A stretch of DNA of 64,000 nucleotides from Yoonia rosea (GCF_900156505.1 NZ_FTPR01000001.1:62001-126000); one strand, 5' to 3'. Positions 43,975-54,082 are shown, numbered from the stretch's first letter. The notes: generated by a model not told the origin, from the letters alone. Made by a program: numbers and translations.

Positions 43975-45270
43975 TTACAGGTTCGGATAAATCGGGAAGC
44001 GGTCACAGAGCGCTTCGACTTCGGCGCGCACTTTGGCTTCGACGTCGCCGTTGCCGTCCTCACCATTGGCGGCCAGACCTTCGGTCACTTCCACGATCCA
44101 GTCCGCGATCTGGCGGAATTCAGGTTCGCCAAAGCCGCGTGTCGTACCGGCGGGTGACCCCAGACGGATACCGGATGTGACCATCGGGCTTTCCGGATCA
44201 AAGGGGATGCCGTTTTTGTTGCAGGTGATATGGGCGCGCTCCAATGCCTTTTCGGTCGCGTTGCCTTTGACGCCTTTGGGGCGCAAATCAACCAGCATCA
44301 GGTGCGTGTCGGTGCCGCCGGTGACGATATCGAGGCCACCTTTCATCAACTGGTCGGCCAGCGCCTGCGCGTTTTTGACAACCTGTTCCTGATAGGTCTT
44401 GAATTCAGGGCGCAGTGCCTCGCCAAAGGCGACAGCCTTGCCTGCGATCACATGCATCAGAGGGCCGCCCTGAATGCCCGGGAATATGGCCGAGTTGAAC
44501 TTCTTCGCCAGTGCCTCGTCATTGGTCAGGATCATACCGCCGCGAGGGCCGCGCAGGGTTTTGTGCGTTGTCGTTGTCGCGACATGTGCGTGCGGGAAAG
44601 GCGAGGGGTAGAGGCCAGCGGCCACAAGACCTGCGAAATGCGCCATATCCACCAGAAGATAGGCCCCGACGCTGTCCGCGATTTCGCGCATTTTTGCAAA
44701 GTCGATGATGCGCGGAATGGCCGAGCCACCGGCGATGATCAGCTTGGGCTGATGTTCGGTTGCCAGTTCCTGTACCTGATCATAATCCAGCAGGCTGTCC
44801 TGCTGACGCACGCCGTACTGGATGGCGTTATAAATCTTGCCTGACTGGTTGGGTTTGGCACCATGTGTCAGGTGGCCACCCGCATCAAGCGACATGCCGA
44901 GGATGGTGTCGCCCGGCTTGATCAGCGCCTGAAAGACACCCTGGTTAGCCTGAGAGCCGGAATTGGGCTGCACATTAGCAAAACTGCAACCGAAGAGCTC
45001 GCAAGCGCGCTCAATGGCGAGGTTCTCGGCCACATCCACGTGCTCGCAGCCGCCGTAATAGCGCCGGCCAGGGTAGCCTTCGGCGTATTTATTCGTCATC
45101 ACGCCGCCTTGCGCTTCCATCACGGCGGCGCTGACGATGTTTTCAGACGCGATCAGTTCGATCTCTTTGCGCTGGCGTTTCAACTCTGCTTGCATCGCGG
45201 CGTGCAGCGCCGGATCGCGCGTTTCCAGTGTTTCGGTGAAAAATCCGTTGTCGCGGACAGTGACGTTCAT
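43975..45270 (-). CDS. glyA: Serine hydroxymethyltransferase
   Basis: 431 residues, PLP enzyme interconverting serine and glycine with tetrahydrofolate, the main one-carbon source. Recognised by [34 protein letters not shown], and the PLP lysine in [13 protein letters not shown]. Full length. AGGGGG precedes ATG 45270. It is monocistronic and divergent from nadK with 187 bases between. Confidence 0.97.
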   Translation of the reverse strand: MNVTVRDNGFFTETLETRDPALHAAMQAELKRQRKEIELIASENIVSAAVMEAQGGVMTNKYAEGYPGRRYYGGCEHVDVAENLAIERACELFGCSFANVQPNSGSQANQGVFQALIKPGDTILGMSLDAGGHLTHGAKPNQSGKIYNAIQYGVRQQDSLLDYDQVQELATEHQPKLIIAGGSAIPRIIDFAKMREIADSVGAYLLVDMAHFAGLVAAGLYPSPFPHAHVATTTTHKTLRGPRGGMILTNDEALAKKFNSAIFPGIQGGPLMHVIAGKAVAFGEALRPEFKTYQEQVVKNAQALADQLMKGGLDIVTGGTDTHLMLVDLRPKGVKGNATEKALERAHITCNKNGIPFDPESPMVTSGIRLGSPAGTTRGFGEPEFRQIADWIVEVTEGLAANGEDGNGDVEAKVRAEVEALCDRFPIYPNL

Positions 45271-45457
45271 GGGTGCATCCCCCCTAAAGGTGCCAAAAAA
45301 TAACAGACTTGCGCCCTCTTACCCTAGGTCGTGCCGCGCCAAAAGCATCAAAACGACCAAGATGTTTATGAGCGCGCCAATAAGGGTTTCGTATCGGCGG
45401 CTTGCGTTTCGGGTCCGATCACCGCACAACTTATCGGAACTGAAAGGTTTTTACGTC

Positions 45458-46222
45458 ATGCCGCGCCCCAAGATCGCCTTTGTCGCCAGTCCCGTGCCGA
45501 TTGCACAAAACGCCTTGCGCGCTTTGGCCGCAAAGCATGGGGACGTGCCGCAGGATGAAGCGGATGTGATCGTTGCCCTCGGGGGGGATGGTTTCATGCT
45601 CCAGACCCTGCATGCCACGCAGGGATTGGATGTGCCTGTCTACGGGATGAACCGCGGCACTGTCGGGTTCTTGATGAATGAATATCATGCAGATGATCTG
45701 CAGACGCGGCTGGATGAGGCCGAAGAAGAGGTGATCAACCCGCTCACCATGACAGCGCTGACCGTTGATGGCGCAATGCATGAGGCGCTGGCAATCAACG
45801 AGGTCAGCCTGCTGCGCGCGGGTCCGCAGGCGGCAAAGCTGCGGATCACGGTGGATGGCAAGCTGCGCATGAATGAACTTGTCTGCGACGGCGCGCTGGT
45901 GGCAACCCCTGCGGGGTCGACCGCCTATAACTACTCCGCCCACGGGCCGATTCTGCCCATCGGGTCGGACGTTCTGGCGCTCACCGCCATGGCCGCCTTC
46001 CGCCCCCGCCGCTGGCGCGGGGCGCTGTTGCCGAAACGGGCTGTCGTGCGGTTCGATGTGATTGATCCGGGCAAACGCCCCGTGATGGCCGATGCCGACG
46101 GGAAATCGGTGCGCGATGTGGTGAGTGTGGAAATCCACTCGGAACCGTCGATCCGCCACCGGATCCTGTTCGATCCGGGGCACGGGCTGGAAGAGCGGCT
46201 GATCAGGGAACAGTTTGCTTGA
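45458..46222 (+). CDS. nadK: NAD kinase
   Basis: 254 residues; phosphorylates NAD+ to NADP+. GGDG motif ([13 protein letters not shown]), NE-containing [12 protein letters not shown] and [18 protein letters not shown] are diagnostic. ATG 45458 follows GAAAGG; the frame is open upstream but only random-looking sequence is added. Followed after 123 bases by an unrelated small gene. Confidence 0.95.
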   Translation: MPRPKIAFVASPVPIAQNALRALAAKHGDVPQDEADVIVALGGDGFMLQTLHATQGLDVPVYGMNRGTVGFLMNEYHADDLQTRLDEAEEEVINPLTMTALTVDGAMHEALAINEVSLLRAGPQAAKLRITVDGKLRMNELVCDGALVATPAGSTAYNYSAHGPILPIGSDVLALTAMAAFRPRRWRGALLPKRAVVRFDVIDPGKRPVMADADGKSVRDVVSVEIHSEPSIRHRILFDPGHGLEERLIREQFA

Positions 46223-46345
46223 GGGCGTCGAATGACTACGATGCGAGATTGAGAACCGTTTAGAATAGTATCAGCATCGGCATTAGAGGACGGATGACGA
46301 TTTTGCATTTGGTCAAACGCTTTTTTCCCATCTCATTGTCCAGAA

Positions 46346-46768
46346 ATGGGTGAACTGGTTGCTCTTCTCGTCCTGCTCGCTGTCGGTGGGATTATTCGCC
46401 TCTTGATGGGGCCAACTCCGGGCGAGCAGCTTATCGACACAAACAAGGGCGATGTTATCTCATTAAATGATCTTACGAATATCTCGACACTTGGAAACAA
46501 CGCTGTGCATGCAGTCTTGGTCCGACAAAGCGGAAACATCTATCGCGATTTGGGAACTTTCGTTTCAGCCGAAGCGGCGCTTGCCGAAATTGCGAAGTCC
46601 TTTCGAAGGGCGAAAGTTGACGAGGTCCGCGTGACACACGCTGACGAAAATGCAATTGCAGTATATCGTTGTGTTTATAGCGATATAGGGCGTGCCGAGG
46701 GAAAGAAACTCGGTGGAGCGCGGATTGTTAGGGTGGGTGAAGATCGGGAGCGGTGGCTAACGGTTTGA
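46346..46768 (+). CDS. Unknown protein with N-terminal membrane anchor, 140 aa
   Basis: N-terminal helix (about 5-21, LVALLVLLAVGGIIRLLMG) then a soluble part ending in strand-like segments (HAVLVRQSGNIYRDLG, DEVRVTHADENAIAVYRCVY). No family recognised. Base composition is more AT-rich than the neighbouring genes. Near its end the DNA TAGGGTGGGTGAA (46729-46741) equals 13 bases of the REP unit at 41.5 kb, possibly by chance. Confidence 0.55.
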   Translation: MGELVALLVLLAVGGIIRLLMGPTPGEQLIDTNKGDVISLNDLTNISTLGNNAVHAVLVRQSGNIYRDLGTFVSAEAALAEIAKSFRRAKVDEVRVTHADENAIAVYRCVYSDIGRAEGKKLGGARIVRVGEDRERWLTV

Positions 46769-46845
46769 TATGACTGATGTCGGTTGTATCCGCCTACACC
46801 AACGAGCGTACCTGCTAAGAAACGGTCCCATCCACCATTTGCGAC

Positions 46846-48738
46846 CTAGCCCCCAGCATACCCCAGCGGCTTCAATGCCTCTTTGATCTCGTCCAGAATC
46901 GCCGGATCATCAATGGTCGCGGGCATTTTGAAGTCTGCGCCATCTGCAATCTTGACCATTGTCGCGCGCAGGATCTTGCCCGACCGTGTTTTTGGCAGGC
47001 GGTCTACCACGGCGACCAGTTTGAACGCAGCCACGGGGCCGATCGTATCGCGCACCCGTTTGACGCAGTCTTTCACGATCTGTTCGGGCGTCGTTTCACA
47101 GCCTTTGTTGAGGCAGACAAACCCCATGGGCAGCTGTCCCTTGAGCTCATCCGTCACACCGATCACCGCGCATTCGCCAACGTCGGGATGCCCCGCCAGC
47201 ACCTCTTCCATCGCGCCGGTCGAAAGCCTGTGGCCCGCTACGTTGATCACATCATCGGTGCGCGCCATGATGTAGAGATAGCCGTCCTCATCAATCATGC
47301 CCGCATCGCCGGTTTCATAGTAACCCGGGAAGGTGGTCAGGTAGGATTTCACGAACCGCTCTTCGGCGTTCCAGAGTGTCGGCAACGTGCCCGGGGGCAG
47401 GGGCAGTTTGACAGCAATGGCACCCAATTCGCCGGGTTTCATCGGGTGGCCCGCTTCGTCCAGAATTTGCACGTCGTAGCCAGGCATCGCGACAGTGGGC
47501 GAACCGATCTTGACGGGCAGCGCCTCGATCCCTGCAGGGTTGCCTGCAATGGTATAGCCCGTTTCGGTCTGCCACCAGTGATCATAGACCGGCACGTTCA
47601 TGACGCGCTGGGCCCATTCAATCGTGTCAGGGTCCGCCCGTTCACCTGCCAGATAAAGTGCGCGCAGGCATGAGATATCGTAGTTCTTGATCAACTCGCC
47701 CTTGGGGTCTTCGCGTTTGATCGCGCGGAAGGCGGTGGGGGCGGTGAAGAAGGATTTGACGTTGTACTCTTCAATGACGCGCCAGAAGGTGCCTGCGTCG
47801 GGCGTGCCAACGGGCTTGCCCTCGAAAACGACCGTAGTGTTGCCGTGGATCAAGGGCGCGTAGCAGATATAGGAATGGCCCACGACCCAGCCCACATCTG
47901 ACGCAGCCCAGAAGACATCGCCGGGATCGACGTTGTAGATGGCCTTCATTGTCCAGTTCAGCGCCACAAGGTGGCCCGCGGTAGGGCGCACAACCCCTTT
48001 GGGCGCGCCGGTCGTGCCCGAGGTGTAGAGGATATAGGCGGGGTGATCGCCTTTGACGGGCACACATTCCGCAGGTTCAACACCGGCCTGAAACCCGTGC
48101 CAGTCGTAGTCACGCCCCTCGATCAGGGCGGCAACTTCCTGTTCGCGCTGAAAGATGACGCAGAAATCGGGCTTGTGCGTCGCCATTTCGATGGCTCCGT
48201 CCAGCAGAGGCTTGTAATGCACGACGCGCCCGGGCTCGATCCCGCAGGACCCTGCGATGATCGCCTTGGGGGTAGCGTCATCAATGCGCACTGCCAGTTC
48301 GTTTGCCGCAAAGCCCCCAAATACAACCGAGTGGATCGCGCCCAAACGCGCAGAAGCCAGCATCGCCTCGAGCGCTTCGGGGATCATCGGCATGTAGATG
48401 ATGACGCGGTCACCTTTCTCGACGCCTTTGGCGCGCAAGGCCCCGGCAAGCGAAGCGACGCGTGTCTGCAATTCCGCATAGGTGATGGTGTGCTTGGTCT
48501 GGGTGACGGGGCTGTCGTAGATAATAGCCGTCTGTGCGCCGCGCCCGTTTTCTACATGGCGGTCAACGGCGTTGTAGCAGGTGTTTACCTCGGCGTCGGT
48601 AAACCAGCGGTAGAGCGGGGCCTTGCTGTCATCAAGTGCCTTTGTAGGCGGGGTGACCCAGTCAATCGATTTGGCCTGCTCCATCCAGAAACCTTCCGGA
48701 TCGTTCTGCCACGCGCCATAAACCTCAGCATATCCCAT
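46846..48738 (-). CDS. prpE: Propionyl-CoA synthetase PrpE
   Basis: 630 residues, AMP-forming acyl-CoA synthetase of the acetyl/propionyl type. P-loop-like LYTSGTTGAPKG, the DHWWQTETGY motif and the acetylatable Lys in LPKTRSGKILR are present; N-terminal MGYAEVYGAWQNDPEGFW is typical of PrpE rather than Acs. Activates propionate to propionyl-CoA. 98 bases separate it from maeB on the same strand, with a palindrome in between. Confidence 0.92.
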   Translation of the reverse strand: MGYAEVYGAWQNDPEGFWMEQAKSIDWVTPPTKALDDSKAPLYRWFTDAEVNTCYNAVDRHVENGRGAQTAIIYDSPVTQTKHTITYAELQTRVASLAGALRAKGVEKGDRVIIYMPMIPEALEAMLASARLGAIHSVVFGGFAANELAVRIDDATPKAIIAGSCGIEPGRVVHYKPLLDGAIEMATHKPDFCVIFQREQEVAALIEGRDYDWHGFQAGVEPAECVPVKGDHPAYILYTSGTTGAPKGVVRPTAGHLVALNWTMKAIYNVDPGDVFWAASDVGWVVGHSYICYAPLIHGNTTVVFEGKPVGTPDAGTFWRVIEEYNVKSFFTAPTAFRAIKREDPKGELIKNYDISCLRALYLAGERADPDTIEWAQRVMNVPVYDHWWQTETGYTIAGNPAGIEALPVKIGSPTVAMPGYDVQILDEAGHPMKPGELGAIAVKLPLPPGTLPTLWNAEERFVKSYLTTFPGYYETGDAGMIDEDGYLYIMARTDDVINVAGHRLSTGAMEEVLAGHPDVGECAVIGVTDELKGQLPMGFVCLNKGCETTPEQIVKDCVKRVRDTIGPVAAFKLVAVVDRLPKTRSGKILRATMVKIADGADFKMPATIDDPAILDEIKEALKPLGYAGG

Positions 48739-48820
48739 GTCGTCCTCCCAAACGTATTGGCAGGATTGTTACGGTTCGGGTCAAGCCTCTGCAAGCATCG
48801 CTGCGGCGCAAATGACCGAT

Positions 48821-48840
48821 CTAGTCAAAAACTTGACTAG
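48821..48840. promoter_or_regulatory. Palindrome between maeB and prpE
   Basis: CTAGTCAA-AAAC-TTGACTAG, an 8-bp perfect inverted repeat that includes the maeB stop codon and lies 83-102 bases upstream of prpE. Could be an operator for prpE or a stem ending maeB; no U-tract follows. Confidence 0.45.
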
Positions 48841-51116
48841 CCGTAATGCGCCACGGGTGTCCCTGCGATGGCGGACATGTTCAAAAGGCCGCGCGCGGTG
48901 ATGGATGGTGTCACAATATGACAGCGGTTGCCCATCCCCATCAGGATCGGCCCGACCTCGAGCCCGCCCCCCTTCATCTTCAGGATATTGCGCACGCCAG
49001 AGGCGGCATCTGTGTTGGCAAACACAAGCGTGTTTGCAGCGCCCGGCAGGTGCGCCGCAGGGAAGACGCGGTTGCGCAGTTCCACATCCAACGCGGCATC
49101 GACATGCATTTCGCCCTCATAGGCAAAATCACGTGGCGCGCTGTCGAGGATTTCCATCGCCGCGCGCATCCGGCGTCCGCTGTCGCTTTCAAGGTTGCCG
49201 AACTGGCTGTGCGAACACAGTGCGATTTTCGGATCAACACCAAAGCGGCGCACGTGCCGTGCCGCCCCGATCACCGTCTCGGCGATTTGTGCGGGCGTGG
49301 GTTCGGGATGCACTTGGGTGTCGGCAATAAAGAGCGGGCCATCCTCAAGGATCATCAGCGACAGACCCGCAATGGGGTGATAGCCGTCAGTGCCCAGCAC
49401 CTGACTGACGTAGTTGAGGTGCCAGAGATACTGGCCAAAGGTGCCGCAGATCATGCTGTCGGCTTCGCCACGGTGCACCATGACGGCGGCAATCGCGGTG
49501 CTGTTGGTGCGCATCACGGCCTTGGCCAGATCAGGGGTCACCCCCCTGCGAGCCATCAGATCGTGATATGTGCCCCAATAATCCCGATAGCGCGGGTCGT
49601 CCTGAGGGTTCACGATACTGAAATCCACACCCGGTCTGATTTTCAGGCCCGCGCGTTCGCAGCGCGCCGCGATCACCTCGGGGCGGCCGATCAGGATTGG
49701 TGTGTCGGTGGTTTCTTCCATAATCGCCTGAGACGCACGCAGTACGCGCTCGTCCTCGCCTTCGGCAAAGACGATCTGGCGGGTGACTGTGCGCGCGGCC
49801 TCGAACACGGGGCGCATGATCATGGCAGACTTGAAGACGGAACCGTCAAGCGCAGCCTTGTAGGCCTTCATATCGTCGACAGGGCGGGTGGCGACACCGG
49901 TTTCGATTGCTGCTCCGGCGACGGCGCTGGCGACAACACCCATCAGGCGCGGATCAAAGGGTTTCGGGATCAGATAATCGGCCCCGAAAGTGAGCTTCTC
50001 GCCTTGATAGGCGGCGGCGGCTTCGGCGCTTGTCGTGGCGCGGGCAAGTGCTGCGATGCCTTCAACGCAGGCGATTTTCATCTCGTCGTTGATCTCGGTC
50101 GCGCCGACGTCCAGCGCCCCGCGGAAGATGAACGGAAAGCACAAGACGTTGTTGACCTGGTTCGGGAAATCACTGCGTCCCGTGGCGATGATCGCGTCGG
50201 GATTGACCGCACGCGCCGCTTCGGGATCAATTTCAGGGTTGGGGTTGGCCAATGCAAAAATAATTGGCCGCTCGGCCATTTTAGCAACCATCTCGGGCTT
50301 GAGAACGCCGGGGCCGGAGAGGCCAAGAAACAGGTCAGCATCCGCGATCACGTCGTCCAGTGTCTTGGCCGTTGCGCCTTGGGCGTATTCGGCCTTTTGT
50401 GGCGTCATGTCTTTTTCGCGGCCTGCGTAGACAAGGCCCTCGATATCGCAAAGATAAACGTTCTCGCGCTTCACGCCCAGTTTCAGCAGCATATTCAGGC
50501 AGGCGATGCCGGCCGCGCCGCCGCCTGTGCTGACGATTTTGATGTCTTCGAATTTCTTGCCAGCGATCCGTAGCGCGTTGGTGGCCGCAGCACCCACAAC
50601 AATCGCCGTGCCGTGCTGGTCATCGTGGAAGACGGGGATATTCATCCGCTCGCGGCAGATTTTCTCGACGATAAAGCAATCAGGGGCCTTGATGTCTTCA
50701 AGGTTGATCGCGCCGAATGTGGGCTCGAGCGCGCAAACGATATCGGCAAGCTTTTCCGGGTCGGGTTCGTTCAGTTCGATATCAAAGCAATCGATATTGG
50801 CGAATTTCTTGAACAGAACCGCCTTGCCTTCCATCACCGGCTTGGATGCCAGCGCGCCGATATTGCCAAGGCCCAAGACGGCCGTGCCATTGGTGACAAC
50901 CGCCACCAGATTGCCGCGCGAGGTATAGTCGCGAGCGGTGTCGGGATCATTCTTGATCTCGATACAGGCCTCGGCAACACCGGGGGAATAGGCGCGCGCA
51001 AGGTCGCGGCCTGTGGCCAGCGGCTTTGTGGCGCGGATTTCGAGTTTTCCGGGCTTGGGGTACTTATGATAGTGAAGTGCGGCCTCTCTCAGGCTATCTT
51101 TTGCATCGTCTGTCAT
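48837..51116 (-). CDS. maeB: NADP-dependent malic enzyme with C-terminal phosphotransacetylase-like domain (MaeB)
   Basis: 759 residues. N-terminal malic enzyme (about 1-430): YSPGVAEACIEIK, HDDQHGTAIVV, GAAGIACLNMLL for NADP and ALANPNPEI. C-terminal part (about 440-759) is a PTA-like domain (EGEDERVLRASQ, ..., FANTDAASGVRNILK) that is regulatory in MaeB proteins. Decarboxylates malate to pyruvate with NADPH, supporting gluconeogenesis and reductant supply. ATG 51116 follows TTTGGAGGA; longer open frame upstream is discarded. A perfect palindrome lies just upstream. Confidence 0.95.
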   Translation of the reverse strand: MTDDAKDSLREAALHYHKYPKPGKLEIRATKPLATGRDLARAYSPGVAEACIEIKNDPDTARDYTSRGNLVAVVTNGTAVLGLGNIGALASKPVMEGKAVLFKKFANIDCFDIELNEPDPEKLADIVCALEPTFGAINLEDIKAPDCFIVEKICRERMNIPVFHDDQHGTAIVVGAAATNALRIAGKKFEDIKIVSTGGGAAGIACLNMLLKLGVKRENVYLCDIEGLVYAGREKDMTPQKAEYAQGATAKTLDDVIADADLFLGLSGPGVLKPEMVAKMAERPIIFALANPNPEIDPEAARAVNPDAIIATGRSDFPNQVNNVLCFPFIFRGALDVGATEINDEMKIACVEGIAALARATTSAEAAAAYQGEKLTFGADYLIPKPFDPRLMGVVASAVAGAAIETGVATRPVDDMKAYKAALDGSVFKSAMIMRPVFEAARTVTRQIVFAEGEDERVLRASQAIMEETTDTPILIGRPEVIAARCERAGLKIRPGVDFSIVNPQDDPRYRDYWGTYHDLMARRGVTPDLAKAVMRTNSTAIAAVMVHRGEADSMICGTFGQYLWHLNYVSQVLGTDGYHPIAGLSLMILEDGPLFIADTQVHPEPTPAQIAETVIGAARHVRRFGVDPKIALCSHSQFGNLESDSGRRMRAAMEILDSAPRDFAYEGEMHVDAALDVELRNRVFPAAHLPGAANTLVFANTDAASGVRNILKMKGGGLEVGPILMGMGNRCHIVTPSITARGLLNMSAIAGTPVAHYG

Positions 51117-51130
51117 AGCGTCCTCCAAAT

Positions 51131-51150
51131 ATGGTTTAACGTTAAACCAT
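51131..51150. promoter_or_regulatory. Perfect 20-bp palindrome upstream of maeB
   Basis: Half-site ATGGTTTAAC followed directly by its complement GTTAAACCAT, centre AACGTT, 15-34 bases upstream of the maeB ATG and about 92 bases upstream of the divergent cupin gene. Perfect symmetry and place suggest a repressor operator, of LacI- or GntR-like shape. No regulator gene is adjacent. Confidence 0.7.
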
Positions 51151-51241
51151 TTTCCCTTGTCCCTACGGAAAGCGCAGCGCGGGGTCAATTGCGTAGCACC
51201 TAGTCTTGCAAATATTTTGCGACAAGGACAGGGTGCAAAAC

Positions 51242-52327
51242 ATGACAGAGCCGAATGAAATACGCGCCGAACTGTGCCTGCCGACAACAGACTTGCGTGC
51301 TGATCTTGGGTTTTTCGGCGGCACCTTGGGGATGCGGCTGGATATGATTTATCCTGCTGATGACCCCTCTGTCGCGGTCTATTCCGGTCACGGTGTGCGG
51401 GTGCGGCTTGATCAAGGCACCGGCGATCGCCCCGGCCTGCTGCGTATTCTGACGGATGATGCAGGATTTGCGGATGGGCAAAAGAGGCTGACATCCCCCG
51501 GTGGCACACGGGTTGAGGTGCATCCGCTGCACCCGCCCTTGGAACTGCCGCCAACCGATCACGCCTTTGTCGTCCGCCGGCTTGCCGATCAGGCGCCCTG
51601 GGTAATTGGCCGCGCAGGGATGCAATACCGTGACCTGATCCCGACCCGATTGGGCGGGTCGATCATTGCCAGCCACATTCGTATTCCGGATGGCGGGCCC
51701 GTTCCGGATATGGTGCATTTTCACAAGGTCGGGTTTCAGCTGATCTTCTGCTACCGTGGCTGGGTCGATGTGGTCTATGAGGACCAAGGCCCACCGATCC
51801 GCCTGACCGCAGGTGATTGCTTTATCCAGCCCCCCGAAATCCGCCACCGCGTGCTGGAAGCCTCGGACGGGATCGAGGTGATCGAAATCGGTGTGCCCGC
51901 AGAACACATCACTGAGATTGATCACGACATGACATTGCCCACCCCGCACCTGCGGCCTGACCGTGAATGGCAGGGACAGAGGTTTGTCTTCAACGAAGGG
52001 GCAAAGGCCACATGGGGTCCTGCGCGTCTGTCTGGTTTTATCGCGCGTGATACGACCATTGCGACCAATACCAAAGGCGTGGCAGGCGTGAATGTCCTGC
52101 GCAAAGGGACAGGCGATCCGGTCTGGGCCAGCCATGATGCCGACATTCATTTTACGTTTGTCATGGAAGGCACGATGACATTGGAAGGAGAGGGCAAAGA
52201 CACGTTCACCTTGTCGCCCGGTGATGCCTTTGTGATCCCGCCTGGCATGCAGACGCGTTACGCTGATCCATCGGATGATCTGGAACTGCTCGAAGTCACC
52301 TTGCCAGGCGTCTTTACGACGACCTAA
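51242..52327 (+). CDS. VOC-like plus double-cupin protein of unknown substrate
   Basis: 361 residues with three parts: a glyoxalase/VOC-like half (about 1-60: LPTTDLRADLGFFGGTLGMRLDM), a first cupin (about 155-225: MVHFHKVGFQLIFCYRGWVDVVY) and a second cupin (about 285-355: DADIHFTFVMEGTMTLEGEG, LSPGDAFVIPPGMQTRY). Probably metal-dependent; substrate unknown. ATG 51242 is used; a start at 51206 would add 12 residues. Divergent from maeB and 59 bases before cdd, so it may or may not belong to the nucleoside operon. Confidence 0.75.
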   Translation: MTEPNEIRAELCLPTTDLRADLGFFGGTLGMRLDMIYPADDPSVAVYSGHGVRVRLDQGTGDRPGLLRILTDDAGFADGQKRLTSPGGTRVEVHPLHPPLELPPTDHAFVVRRLADQAPWVIGRAGMQYRDLIPTRLGGSIIASHIRIPDGGPVPDMVHFHKVGFQLIFCYRGWVDVVYEDQGPPIRLTAGDCFIQPPEIRHRVLEASDGIEVIEIGVPAEHITEIDHDMTLPTPHLRPDREWQGQRFVFNEGAKATWGPARLSGFIARDTTIATNTKGVAGVNVLRKGTGDPVWASHDADIHFTFVMEGTMTLEGEGKDTFTLSPGDAFVIPPGMQTRYADPSDDLELLEVTLPGVFTTT

Positions 52328-52386
52328 GCCTCTTGCATCCGGCCGCCTCCCGTCACACTCTGGACGCCATTGATACCGGAGGCCTC

Positions 52387-52779
52387 ATGTCATTGATTGA
52401 TCACGCGCGCGCGGTTCGCGAAAACGCCTATGCACCATATTCGAAATTCAAGGTAGGGGCGGCGCTGCGGGCCACGTCCGGTGCTGTGCATGTCGGCTGC
52501 AACGTCGAAAACGTGGCCTATCCCGAAGGCACCTGCGCCGAGGCTGGCGCGATTGCCGCGATGATTGCGGCAGGTGATACTGCCATCGCCGAAATCGCTG
52601 TGATCGCGGACAGCCCCAAACCCGTCAGCCCTTGTGGTGGATGCCGCCAGAAGATTGCGGAGTTCGCCAAGGGCGATGTCAAAGTGACCCTGACGACAAC
52701 CGATGGAATCGTGCATGAAACCACGGTCGCAACCCTGTTGCCGGGCAGTTTCGACGCAGACTATATGAGCCGCGTCTGA
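52387..52779 (+). CDS. cdd: Cytidine deaminase
   Basis: 130 residues; zinc enzyme converting cytidine/deoxycytidine to uridine forms. CAEAGA (Cys-Ala-Glu) and PCGGCRQ supply the zinc ligands and catalytic Glu. YAPYSKFKVGAAL is the usual N-terminal motif. GGAGG precedes ATG 52387. First gene of the salvage operon, one base before deoA. Confidence 0.95.
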   Translation: MSLIDHARAVRENAYAPYSKFKVGAALRATSGAVHVGCNVENVAYPEGTCAEAGAIAAMIAAGDTAIAEIAVIADSPKPVSPCGGCRQKIAEFAKGDVKVTLTTTDGIVHETTVATLLPGSFDADYMSRV

Positions 52780-52780
52780 C

Positions 52781-54082
52781 ATGGACGCCCGCGCCATCAT
52801 CGCCGCAGTCAGGGACAAGAAGGCCCCCACGCAGGACGAGTTGACATGGTTCGCCAAAGGGTTGGCCAGCGGTGCGGTCAGTGATGCGCAAGCGGGTGCT
52901 TTTGCCATGGCGGTGGTGTTGAACGGGCTTGGTGATGCGGGGCGCACGGCACTGACCATCGGGATGCGCGACAGTGGCGACGTAATGACATGGGATTTGC
53001 CCGGTCCCGTGATTGACAAGCATTCAACCGGCGGCGTGGGCGATTGTGTGTCGCTGATCCTTGCGCCGGTGCTGGCGGCCTGCGGCGTCTATGTCCCGAT
53101 GATCTCAGGGCGTGGTCTGGGCCATACCGGCGGTACTCTGGACAAGCTTGAGGCGATCCCGGGTGTAAACATCAACGTCTCTGAAAAGCAGTTGCGCCTG
53201 ATCACCCGCGAGGTGGGTTGCGCGATTGTCAGTGCGACCGGCCAGATTGCCCCTGCCGACCGCCGCCTTTACGCGGTCCGCGATGTGACGGCGACCGTCG
53301 AGAGCATTGACCTGATCACAGCGTCGATCCTGTCCAAAAAGCTGGCGGCGGGGCTGGATAGCCTGATCCTCGATGTCAAATGCGGCTCGGGTGCGTTTAT
53401 GAAAACGCATGAAGAGGCGCGTGCGCTGGCACGGGCGCTGGTGACTGCCGCCAATGGCGCGGGGTGTACCACGGCGGCGATGATTACGGATATGAACGAA
53501 CCTCTGGCCCCTGCGCTGGGCAATGCGGTTGAGGTGGCAATCTGTATGGAGGTACTGGCGGGCAATACAGAGGTCGCACCGCGGCTCTATGACCTGACCG
53601 TCGGGCTGTGTACCCAGCTGTTGATGATGCAGGGCGAAGAGACCGCCGCTGCCGTGCAGCGCGTCAAGGAGGCCCTCAGCAGCGGTGCCGCGATGGAGCG
53701 GTTTTCACAGATGATTGCGGCCTTGGGCGGTCCGCCCGATATGGCGCAGGACTGGCATACACATTTGCCCAAGGCGCCCGTTGTCGGCGACGTAACCGCG
53801 CCTGCGTCGGGCTATATCGCGGCCATTGACGGAGAGGCGCTGGGACTGGCGGTTGTGGCCTTGGGTGGCGGGCGGAATGTTGAGACCGATCAGGTCAATC
53901 CGGCGGTGGGCTTGACCGAGGTCGTCCGGCTTGGTGCTAGAGTCTCGCGCGGCGATCCGCTTTGCGTAGTGCATGCCGCCGACGAAGATGCGGCGATTGC
54001 CGGTGCGATGGCCGTTCAGGCCGCTGTGACGATTGGCGATGCGGTCACTCCCGGCCCGCTGGTTATTGAAGGAATTACGTGA
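52781..54082 (+). CDS. deoA: Thymidine phosphorylase
   Basis: 433 residues; phosphorolysis of thymidine (and deoxyuridine) to base and deoxyribose 1-phosphate. KHSTGGVGD is the phosphate/pyrimidine motif, with SGRGLGHTGGTLDKLE and KCGSGAFM. Product of cdd is its substrate; its deoxyribose phosphate goes to DeoB. Stop shares one base with deoB start (TGATG). Confidence 0.96.
   Translation: MDARAIIAAVRDKKAPTQDELTWFAKGLASGAVSDAQAGAFAMAVVLNGLGDAGRTALTIGMRDSGDVMTWDLPGPVIDKHSTGGVGDCVSLILAPVLAACGVYVPMISGRGLGHTGGTLDKLEAIPGVNINVSEKQLRLITREVGCAIVSATGQIAPADRRLYAVRDVTATVESIDLITASILSKKLAAGLDSLILDVKCGSGAFMKTHEEARALARALVTAANGAGCTTAAMITDMNEPLAPALGNAVEVAICMEVLAGNTEVAPRLYDLTVGLCTQLLMMQGEETAAAVQRVKEALSSGAAMERFSQMIAALGGPPDMAQDWHTHLPKAPVVGDVTAPASGYIAAIDGEALGLAVVALGGGRNVETDQVNPAVGLTEVVRLGARVSRGDPLCVVHAADEDAAIAGAMAVQAAVTIGDAVTPGPLVIEGIT

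Noticed and set aside
45302..45436. Short minus-strand frame with a membrane-helix-like end ([18 protein letters not shown]) between glyA and nadK
   Set aside because: No ATG or GTG start and no ribosome site; only TTG is possible. It lies antisense to the nadK leader, so it remains unsupported.
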